A stretch of 38,181 nt of DNA, taken from the NCBI GenBank assembly GCA_019359545.1, contig JAHHHB010000068.1, positions 1 to 38,181 on the forward strand, written 5' to 3'. A program made the translations under genes and the position numbers. This stretch comes from Desmonostoc geniculatum HA4340-LM1 (GTDB lineage: Bacteria > Cyanobacteriota > Cyanobacteriia > Cyanobacteriales > Nostocaceae). Of the stretch, positions 16,137 through 22,157 are shown one piece after another; positions within the stretch are counted from its first letter, which is position 1; every line of letters begins with the position of its first letter. Under the pieces are notes generated by a model that ran no database searches, had not been told where the DNA came from, and saw nothing but the letters and a program-made list of their open reading frames with translations.

Positions 16137-16829
16137 TTAAGAGTGGCTTTCTAGCGGATTGGCAATATATTTGAATGTTGGCTCAGAATTCCAAGGCCCA
16201 CGCTCATCTTTCCCATTGCCATTTGTAGACAGGTTATAGTACAGATTAACAGTTTCATCTGGCTTAATATTACCAAAGAATGGATCTGTTAACTTACCCA
16301 AAGAATCCAGAGCTTTCATAAACATCTGAGTATGAGAAATTTCTCGTGTTAAAAGATGGACTAAAGTCTCTTTCGTTCCTTCGTCAGTTGCTAACTTAAT
16401 CAACTCTTCGTAAGTTTGACGAGCGCCAGCTTCCGCTGCAATATTAGCTCTCAAATCACGCACTACATCTCCACCTTCATTCAAGTAACTTGCAGTCCAA
16501 GCGTTACCTTGACTATCTAGAAAGTGAGGTCCTATGCCTCGTACTGCAAAGAGAGTACTCTTATAAGCCTCTGTTTGATCGGTATTCTTTGTATGAGCTT
16601 CAATGAGTTTACCAACCATTTCTAAATGCCCAAATTCCTCGATCGCAATATCTTGAAGCATGTCTTTAATTCCAGCATTTTCGACATGAAATGATTGAAC
16701 CCAATATTGCAAAGCTGCGCTTAGTTCTCCAGTAGCTCCACCAAACTGCTCTAGAAGTAACTGAGCAAAACGAGGGTTTGCTTCGTTAACATTTACTACG
16801 TGAATAGGATCTTTTTTGTGAAAAAACAT
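16137..16829 (-). CDS. Manganese catalase (ferritin-like)
   Basis: A 230-residue four-helix-bundle manganese catalase. The di-manganese ligands are at the expected places: Glu35 (TGELSAAL), Glu65 and His68 (EEFGHLEM), Glu133 (AAEAGAR) and His166 (REISHTQMF). The enzyme breaks down hydrogen peroxide without heme and in cyanobacteria protects against desiccation and oxidative or salt stress. The ATG at 16829 (MFFHKKDPIHVVNV) is the usual start of the family; a TTG 15 bases upstream is open but unlikely. A GlsB-type stress membrane protein lies upstream on the same strand. Confidence 0.92.
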   Translation of the reverse strand: MFFHKKDPIHVVNVNEANPRFAQLLLEQFGGATGELSAALQYWVQSFHVENAGIKDMLQDIAIEEFGHLEMVGKLIEAHTKNTDQTEAYKSTLFAVRGIGPHFLDSQGNAWTASYLNEGGDVVRDLRANIAAEAGARQTYEELIKLATDEGTKETLVHLLTREISHTQMFMKALDSLGKLTDPFFGNIKPDETVNLYYNLSTNGNGKDERGPWNSEPTFKYIANPLESHS

Positions 16830-16999
16830 AGATTTAAGCTTCAAAAAGAAATTGACAAAATTGATTGACTGGTTTATGTTATCCTAGTATTTTCTACTTT
16901 CATCTGGCTAAATTGAGATTGCATATCTTCTCAACCGGAAAACTAGAAGACAAATAAAATCCAGTATTTATTTCATGATTAATAACTGGCAATCACTGA

Positions 17000-17278
17000 T
17001 TATGCATTACTGCTTCTTCTGATTAGTCCCCATAGGTAGATAGCAATAATTGCGCCGAGGACAGCTACTAAAATGCCAGGAACAGTTAAGCCAGCACCAG
17101 CCGAAGTAATTTGCAGGGTTCCGGTTCTTAGCAATGTAAATACAGTTCCACCAATGAAAGCACCAATGATGCCTAAAATCATTGTGGAAAGAATTCCGCC
17201 GCCTTGATAACCAGGATAAATAGCTTTAGCAATCGCACCTGCCAAAAGTCCTAAAACTACCCAAGCAATAATACTCAT
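17000..17278 (-). CDS. GlsB/YeaQ/YmgE family stress membrane protein
   Basis: A 92-residue protein, formerly called transglycosylase-associated, with three hydrophobic segments (about 2-20, 28-50, 63-85). The Gly-rich motifs GLLAGAIAKAIYPGYQGGG and ILGIIGAFIGG define the family. It is an inner-membrane protein of unknown biochemical role, induced by stress in many bacteria. ATG at 17278. Confidence 0.9.
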   Translation of the reverse strand: MSIIAWVVLGLLAGAIAKAIYPGYQGGGILSTMILGIIGAFIGGTVFTLLRTGTLQITSAGAGLTVPGILVAVLGAIIAIYLWGLIRRSSNA

Positions 17279-17677
17279 AATCCGATAATTACCTCTTCAA
17301 TCTGACTTGTATCTAAGCTATCAACTCTGACTCCCAATTCTTTCTATCACATGGGATAAATGCCGAATCCAAAAGTTAGATAAAAGAGGTTGTATCCAGA
17401 TTAGATGATAATTGCAATTTGGCATTTATAGCTTAAAATATTTTATTCAACATTTTTTGCCGACGAAAGAAATAATCAATTACTGAATCTTTAATTTTCT
17501 ATTAGGTCTTGTGGGTTATACAACTAGATTATTGAGAATAACATAAATCTCAATTGATAAAAAAATGGAAATCTCAGCTTTGTGATATCTATCTCAAGAT
17601 GTAATCTTTTTATCTAACTTTTTGGAGATGTATATAAAATATTTATTCATCAAGTTGAACAAAATTTCTGAAAAATT
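17279..17677. other. AT-rich intergenic region
   Basis: No gene, repeat or RNA could be supported. It includes the upstream region of the GlsB-type gene and sequence past the hemN terminators. Confidence 0.5.
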
Positions 17678-17710
17678 AGATCCCCGACTTTTAAAATAAG
17701 TCGGGGATCT
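17678..17710 (-). terminator. Terminator hairpin downstream of hemN
   Basis: AGATCCCCGACTT (17678-17690) and AAGTCGGGGATCT (17698-17710) form a perfect 13-bp stem with a 7-nt loop. On the minus strand it is followed by AATTTTTC. Confidence 0.75.
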
Positions 17711-17733
17711 GAAAACTGCAAAATTTCACAAAA

Positions 17734-17762
17734 GTAGAGACGTTGCATTGCAACGTCTCTAC
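17734..17762. repeat. Dispersed palindrome at the hemN 3' end
   Basis: GTAGAGACGTTGCA, a single T and TGCAACGTCTCTAC form a perfect 29-base palindrome ending one base from the hemN stop codon. Its perfection and position suggest a dispersed repetitive palindrome of cyanobacteria that also acts as transcript end. Confidence 0.75.
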
Positions 17763-17763
17763 T

Positions 17764-19146
17764 TTAAATAGCGCGAGAGAATTTTGACTCTCGCGTTCTT
17801 GTATGAGTATCAAATATGACGGCAATATTTCTGACTAGTAATCTACCGATATCTGTGACTTGGATGTGATTTTTTGATAAACTCACCAGACCATCAGCTT
17901 CTAGTGGTTTTAATGCGTCTAATTCATATGAAAAATATTCATCAAAACTGATATTATATTTGTTTTCAATGTCTTGTTTATGCAGTTGAAAGTGAGACAT
18001 GATAGACATGATAGCATCTCGCCTGATGATATCATTTTGAGTCAGTTTGATGCCTTTACTAATAGGTAAATCACCTGATTTCAGTGTCTGATAATAATCC
18101 TTTAATTCCTTATGATTTTGAGCATAGGCATCTTCTAGCATACTGATGGATGTGGCACCAAAACCAAAAAGTTCTGTTTCAGCGTGGGTAGTATAGCCCT
18201 GGAAATTACGCTTGAGAGTGCCATTGCGTTGAGCGATCGCTAATTCGTCATTAATTTTAGCAAAATGATCCATCCCAATAAATAGATATTGGTTATTCGT
18301 CAATTCTTCAATGGTCATTTTCAGAATTTCTAACTTTTCCTCGGCTGGGGGTAGGGCTTCTTGAGGAATATTTTTTTGCGTCGGTTTCAGCCACGGCACA
18401 TAAGCAAAATTAAAAACAACAATGCGGTCAGGATCTAATTCGATCGTCTTTTTCACTGTGTCTCGAAAGGTTTCACGGGTTTGATAAGGTAAACCATAAA
18501 TTAGGTCTACATTCACACTTTCAAAGTTGGCTTCTTTGATCCAACTCATGACATCAAACAACATTTCTTCAGGTTGGACGCGATTCACAGCTACTTGAAC
18601 TTGGGTATTAAAATCCTGAATGCCAAAACTAATGCGATTAAATCCAATTTGTCTGAGAAAGAGAATGTAGTTTCTATCGATGTAGCGGGGATTAATTTCA
18701 ATTGAGATTTCTGCTTGCGGGTCAATGTTGAAATAGTGATTGATGTTTTTCCATAAAAATTCTACTTGGTCGCGCTCCAAATAGTTAGGAGTACCACCAC
18801 CCCAGTGAATTTGTAGCACGTTTCTTTGTGAATCTATCAAAGATGAGGTGTTTTTGATATCTTGAACCAAATGCTCCAGGTAAGGTTCAGCAATTTTCTT
18901 GTTGTTAGAAATTACTGTGTTGCAACCACAGAAGTAGCAAGCACTTTGGCAAAAGGGAATGTGGAAATACAAAGAAAGAGGAGTTTTGCGTTGATTCGAG
19001 GCGGCGATCGCAGCTTTAAAATCAGTTTGGGTGAATGTTTCGTTTAACTCTGTAGCAGGTGGGTAGCTGGTGTATCTCGGTGCGCGAGTATCATACTTTT
19101 GGATCAGATCTAGATCAAATTTGACACCAGGTAATAGAAAAACCAT
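17764..19146 (-). CDS. hemN: Oxygen-independent coproporphyrinogen III oxidase HemN
   Basis: A 460-residue radical SAM enzyme. The cluster motif CQSACYFC is at Cys66, Cys70, Cys73, with an extra Cys75. The family motifs HWGGGTPNYL, NVDLIYGLPYQT and the C-terminal HemN domain (FGFGATSISML, IMSHFQLHK) are present, and RYTSYPPA near the N-terminus marks true HemN rather than HemW. It oxidatively decarboxylates coproporphyrinogen III without oxygen. ATG 19146 is preferred to the TTG at 19161. A heme oxygenase gene precedes it on the same strand with a 147-base repeat spacer. In other cyanobacteria this pair belongs to the low-oxygen-induced tetrapyrrole cluster. Confidence 0.93.
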   Translation of the reverse strand: MVFLLPGVKFDLDLIQKYDTRAPRYTSYPPATELNETFTQTDFKAAIAASNQRKTPLSLYFHIPFCQSACYFCGCNTVISNNKKIAEPYLEHLVQDIKNTSSLIDSQRNVLQIHWGGGTPNYLERDQVEFLWKNINHYFNIDPQAEISIEINPRYIDRNYILFLRQIGFNRISFGIQDFNTQVQVAVNRVQPEEMLFDVMSWIKEANFESVNVDLIYGLPYQTRETFRDTVKKTIELDPDRIVVFNFAYVPWLKPTQKNIPQEALPPAEEKLEILKMTIEELTNNQYLFIGMDHFAKINDELAIAQRNGTLKRNFQGYTTHAETELFGFGATSISMLEDAYAQNHKELKDYYQTLKSGDLPISKGIKLTQNDIIRRDAIMSIMSHFQLHKQDIENKYNISFDEYFSYELDALKPLEADGLVSLSKNHIQVTDIGRLLVRNIAVIFDTHTRTRESKFSRAI

Positions 19147-19174
19147 TGAGTTATTTTCCAATAAATGTGTGAAG

Positions 19175-19292
19175 GGAGTGGGGAGGTGGGGAGATGGGGA
19201 GATGGGGAGATGGGGAGACGCAAAGAAAAACTAATAACTAATGACAAATGACAAATAACTAATGACAAATGACAAATGACCAATGACCAATG
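19175..19292. repeat. Repeat tract between heme oxygenase and hemN
   Basis: GGGGAGATGGGGAGATGGGG units are followed by ACTAATGACAAATGACAAAT and ACCAATGACCAATG heptamers. The tract abuts the heme oxygenase TAG stop. Confidence 0.8.
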
Positions 19293-19293
19293 A

Positions 19294-20004
19294 CTAAGCA
19301 GTTATTTCGGTGCTACCTGAATTCTGGGAACGAGTCAGGTTATTAAACAGGAATTGGCCGAGGGCTTTGATTAAACTTCCTTCTAGTTCCTGAGCCATCT
19401 GTAAATTCAACGCGAAGGCATTATTGGCTTCTGCAACAATTCGTTGTGCTGTAGCATCATCAATGGGTAGTTTATTTAATACCTGACGATATTTATCCTT
19501 AAATGCCTTCTTATCAGGAATTTGCTCAAAATTGTAGAAGGAAGTGCCTTCATAGCCAGAAAGCTTGAGGGCTGATTGAGCAATTTTTTGTAGCATTTGA
19601 CCCCCTGAGAGGTCGCCCATGTAGCGAGTGTAGACATGACCAAGCAATAAGGTTGGTGCATTAGCAGAAATTTCCCGAATGCGGTCAATGTAGGTCTGGG
19701 CAGCAGATGAAGGGGTGACTTGCTCTCTCCAATTATTCCCATAATAGAACACCATGTCTTTTTCGAGGGAAGCTTGGCGATTAAGTTCGGGAAAATAAAC
19801 CGCACGAATCACAGGATGCTCTAGATGGCTTTCTATGGCCGCTTCTAGTTCGCTGTAAATGTAATACAAGTTGCTTAAGAACTTGGCGAAGCAGTCTCTG
19901 TCTACAACTCCTTTGAGAAAACATTTCATAAATCCCACATTTTCCGCTGATGTGTGGGCTTGTTGAGTTCCAGAGCGCAGTTTGATGGCGAGATTGCTAC
20001 TCAT
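19294..20004 (-). CDS. ho: Biliverdin-producing heme oxygenase
   Basis: A 236-residue alpha-helical heme oxygenase. The proximal heme ligand is His17 in SGTQQAHTSAEN, and the distal helix carries YTRYMGDLSGGQML. It opens heme to biliverdin IXalpha, CO and iron using ferredoxin electrons, which feeds phycobilin synthesis. ATG 20004 has GGAAG upstream and is preferred to an in-frame ATG at 20031. The linkage to hemN suggests it is the low-oxygen paralogue (HO2 type) and not the housekeeping one, but this cannot be settled here. The TAG stop is directly followed by heptamer repeats. Confidence 0.93.
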   Translation of the reverse strand: MSSNLAIKLRSGTQQAHTSAENVGFMKCFLKGVVDRDCFAKFLSNLYYIYSELEAAIESHLEHPVIRAVYFPELNRQASLEKDMVFYYGNNWREQVTPSSAAQTYIDRIREISANAPTLLLGHVYTRYMGDLSGGQMLQKIAQSALKLSGYEGTSFYNFEQIPDKKAFKDKYRQVLNKLPIDDATAQRIVAEANNAFALNLQMAQELEGSLIKALGQFLFNNLTRSQNSGSTEITA

Positions 20005-20223
20005 TGTTGCTTCCTTGATGTTCAAGTGCAAGGTTTTCAGGCAGTCATCACTCAGGATGTCTGCCAGTACTAGAGTTAAAAGATTGTTATTCTAGGTTTA
20101 AAGAGGATCTGCATCAATCTATCCAGCAAATACCACTGCCGATGCAGACCTCATCTGTTTTTATTTCTCCTAAAATTATTTAACTATTAATACTTGCATA
20201 ACTATTAAGTTATTAAGGTTTAT

Positions 20224-20367
20224 TTATATTTGAGCAATTTCCATCTCTAAACTAGTGCCAAGGTTAAAAGATGTAACTTTTCCTGTATCGTTAATTAACC
20301 TAACTGAGCCGGGAGCTAAAGATTCCAGCAAACGATTAACAAAGCCTGTTTGAGTAGACCGGAATCC
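20224..20367 (-). pseudogene. C-terminal coding remnant upstream of heme oxygenase
   Basis: The minus strand reads STQTGFVNRLLESLAPG, then SVRLINDTGKVTSFNLG, then TSLEMEIAQI and a stop. It looks like a real protein tail but has no start; it abuts a hairpin at 20355-20395, which breaks it. I do not recognise the parent protein. Confidence 0.35.
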
Positions 20368-20395
20368 TCAGCATGACGGCTGAGGAGGATGTCAA
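20355..20395 (+). mobile_element. Probable IS605/TnpB-type right-end remnant
   Basis: TAGACCGGAATCC, the hairpin CCTCAGC / GCTGAGG, and AGGATGTCAA resemble the right end of cyanobacterial TnpB-carrying elements, where this hairpin closes the omega-RNA scaffold. No TnpB gene is next to it, so this would be a solo end. Recognition is from memory of the motif. Confidence 0.4.
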
Positions 20396-20448
20396 TAAGT
20401 AGCAATCCAAGAAAGAGAAAGTAGAAATCTAGAAAAAAACTTAAGAAT

Positions 20449-20637
20449 ATGATTAAATATCATGGCGATCATTTTAGAGTTGCATCTCTACCCGACAATA
20501 AAAAGAAAGCGATTCAGGGATTGAGTGACCAAGTTTTGCTCTATACTAGCAACAAGGAAATACTCAAAGTCTACTAGGAGTAGTCACAAGGTGCATTCTG
20601 GCTACGTGGGCAGTTTATGGAGATTCGTGGTGTTTAA
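20449..20637 (+). pseudogene. Small decayed reading frame
   Basis: ATG at 20449 encodes MIKYHGDHFRVASLPDNK, then KKAIQGLSDQVLLYTSNK, ending KEILKVY and TAG. After a second TAG the same frame continues with SQGAFWLRGQFMEIRGV and a stop. The composition is protein-like, suggesting a short gene broken by nonsense changes, or a functional 42-residue protein. Unknown family. Confidence 0.3.
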
Positions 20638-20663
20638 CAACAATTTGCCACGCATCTAGCCAT

Positions 20664-20723
20664 AAAAAAACCCCCAGTGGGTGTTAGCCAACCAGGGGAG
20701 TTAGTTATCAGGGTGCATCTACC
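20664..20723 (-). ncRNA. nsiR1: NsiR1 small RNA, copy 1
   Basis: A 60-nt unit read on the minus strand from GGTAGATGCACCCTGATAAC to a CCCC...GGGG hairpin and seven T. TCCGGA lies at 20754-20759, that is 31-36 bases before the proposed 5' end, with AGAAC-type -10 sequence between. This matches NsiR1, the nitrogen-stress RNA made in developing heterocysts from tandem repeats upstream of hetF, and the TCCGGA element of heterocyst-specific promoters. Confidence 0.8.
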
Positions 20724-20793
20724 AATTAACTGTTCTGAGGTTGAACACCATACTCCGGATAAATTTGTACAAAGGTCAGTTATTTTTTAAAAT

Positions 20794-20852
20794 AAAAAAA
20801 CCCCAGTTGGTGTTAGCCTACTAGGGGAGTGAGTTATCAGGGTGCATCTACC
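20794..20852 (-). ncRNA. nsiR1: NsiR1 small RNA, copy 2
   Basis: A 59-nt unit 130 bases from copy 1, with the same 5' GGTAGATGCACCCTGATAAC. The terminator stem is slightly changed (CCCCTAGTAGGC ... CAACTGGGG) and is followed by seven T. TCCGGA at 20883-20888 keeps the 31-36 spacing, and TAGAAA is a possible -10. Confidence 0.75.
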
Positions 20853-21122
20853 AACAATCTTTTCTAGGGGCAGCTAGTATTTTCCGGAGAAAATGCTCAA
20901 CCTCTAACAGGATTTGGGATTGCCGATAGCTCCCACCCTTTTTACGAGCGTCTTTTAGATTCACTCCAACCACAAAGGTACTGGGCTACTGAAGGTTTTG
21001 GATTATCGGTTTGAGATTTGTTGCTTCCACAAGAGAGGTTGTTCTGAACCGAAAAACCCCGAACCAAAGTCAATCGAAATCAGATTTGATGGCGATGTCT
21101 ACGAAAAGCTCGCCTACGCAAC

Positions 21123-21183
21123 AAAAAAACCCCCAGTGGGTGTTAGCCAACCAGGGGAGTTGAGTTATCAGGGTGCATCTACC
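21123..21183 (-). ncRNA. nsiR1: NsiR1 small RNA, copy 3
   Basis: A 61-nt unit nearly identical to copy 1 in the transcribed part. The upstream element is ACCGGA on the plus strand (21214-21219), one base off TCCGGA at the same spacing, so the promoter may be weaker. About 230 bases of non-array sequence separate it from copy 2. Confidence 0.7.
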
Positions 21184-21262
21184 AATTATTTTTTCTCAAG
21201 TTAATGGCTATCCACCGGATAAATTATGCAGAAGTTGAGTTTGTTGCTGTTTGTTTACCAGA

Positions 21263-21323
21263 AAAAAAACTCTCAACAGGTGCTAGCAAATCAGAGGGGT
21301 TAGTTATCAGGTCAAACCTACCA
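21263..21323 (-). pseudogene. Degenerate NsiR1 copy (4)
   Basis: It retains AATTGGTAGG and TGATAACTAA and a T run, but the conserved CACCC block and the terminator stem are altered. No TCCGGA is found at 21354-21359. Probably silent. Confidence 0.55.
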
Positions 21324-21370
21324 ATTATTCAATGATGAGTGCGCTATCTGAAAAATCAGTGTGTGATAAG

Positions 21371-21432
21371 TAAAAAAAACCCCCAGTGGCTATTAGCTTG
21401 ACCAGGGGAGCTAGTTATCAGGGTGCATCTAC
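21371..21432 (-). ncRNA. nsiR1: NsiR1 small RNA, copy 5
   Basis: A 62-nt unit with intact 5' part, terminator stem and eight T. TCCGGA at 21463-21468 lies at the standard 31-36 spacing, and TAGAAC in between fits a -10 box. Confidence 0.75.
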
Positions 21433-21504
21433 CAATTAAATGTTCTAGGTTTAACCATCATGCTCCGGATAAATTTATGAGAAAGTTGATTATTGTTGTG
21501 TGTC

Positions 21505-21560
21505 AAAAAAAACTAGGAGATTTTGGCGGCAGTTTGCCTATCTCTAAGACAGGGGGTTTA
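21505..21560 (-). other. Terminator-like hairpin in the NsiR1 array, possible divergent copy (6)
   Basis: On the minus strand AGAGAT, an inner GGC/GCC stem and ATCTC are followed by eight T (plus-strand A run 21505-21512). It sits at the array period (134 bases after copy 5), but the transcribed part no longer resembles NsiR1. Confidence 0.35.
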
Positions 21561-21609
21561 AGGCGCTTGTCTAGTTAATTGAGATGGTAGTTGGATTTTT
21601 GCCGTGCTG

Positions 21610-21666
21610 TACTAGTGGATATTGAGGGAATTAGGGGAGTTAAAGATCGAGATACATCCATCTGCC
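21610..21666 (-). pseudogene. Degenerate NsiR1 copy (7)
   Basis: The plus strand keeps TTAGGGGAGTTAAAGATC and ATCTGCCAAT, matching the array consensus, but the poly-T end and stem are lost. TCTGGT at 21697-21702 stands where TCCGGA should be, with two mismatches and the same spacing. Confidence 0.5.
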
Positions 21667-21718
21667 AATCAAGTATTCTAAAGTTAAGCACTATTTTCTG
21701 GTAGAGAATATCTGCGTT

Positions 21719-21890
21719 ATGTCAAGTTCGTTTAATTATTCATAATTTAAAACTCCTTGTGTCAGAGCGTTTCCCGAAGTTCAGATGCCTGGGCTAAGTC
21801 GCAAACCATCTACGCCGGAAGTCGGCGGTTCCACTTGTGTTTGTGTCTCGGCGTCAGCCTTAACTATAAGTGTTCACACGAACTTGATAT
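21719..21890. repeat. Inverted-repeat-bounded insert inside the NsiR1 array
   Basis: ATGTCAAGTTCGT (21719-21731) and ACGAACTTGATAT (21878-21890) are inverted copies with one mismatch. They enclose about 146 bases unrelated to the array, between copies 7 and 8. The arrangement suggests a small inserted element; no transposase. Confidence 0.4.
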
Positions 21891-21916
21891 TAAAGGTTGC
21901 TGTTGTTTGCCAAAAT

Positions 21917-21976
21917 AAAAAAACCCCCAGTGGGTGTTAGCCAACTAGGGGAGTTGAAGATCAAGGTGCATCTACC
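21917..21976 (-). ncRNA. nsiR1: NsiR1 small RNA, hetF-proximal copy (8)
   Basis: A 60-nt unit with intact terminator (CCCCTAGTTGGC ... CCCACTGGGGG and seven T). The 5' part is GGTAGATGCACCTTGATCTT. TCCGGA at 22007-22012 keeps the standard spacing and TCTAGAAC precedes the start. It lies 181 bases before the hetF start codon, on the opposite strand. Confidence 0.75.
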
Positions 21977-22157
21977 AATTAAGTGTTCTAGACCCAAGTA
22001 ATCCGATCCGGATAAAGTTGTAGAGGCACAAAAAGCAAAACAACTAAAAATCAGAAACATTCAGGGGTGGGATGCATCTAAGCTATCAGAGGGAGCGAAA
22101 AATCGACTTGAAACTTTCGCGTTTCAAACCGAATTTAGGAGGCGAACAGGAAAAGCT

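Noticed and set aside
20850..21014. Open stretch reading FSGENAQPLTGFGIADSSH and on to YWATEGFGLSV
   Set aside because: It looks somewhat protein-like but has no start codon and begins in an NsiR1 promoter; too short to claim as a gene remnant.
20998..21204. 68-codon plus-strand frame
   Set aside because: Its second half is the antisense of an NsiR1 copy and its first half is unremarkable.
20664..21976. Spaced direct repeats resembling a CRISPR array
   Set aside because: Units are about 60 nt or longer, diverged, irregularly spaced, each with its own promoter element and terminator, and no cas gene is present. NsiR1 explains them.
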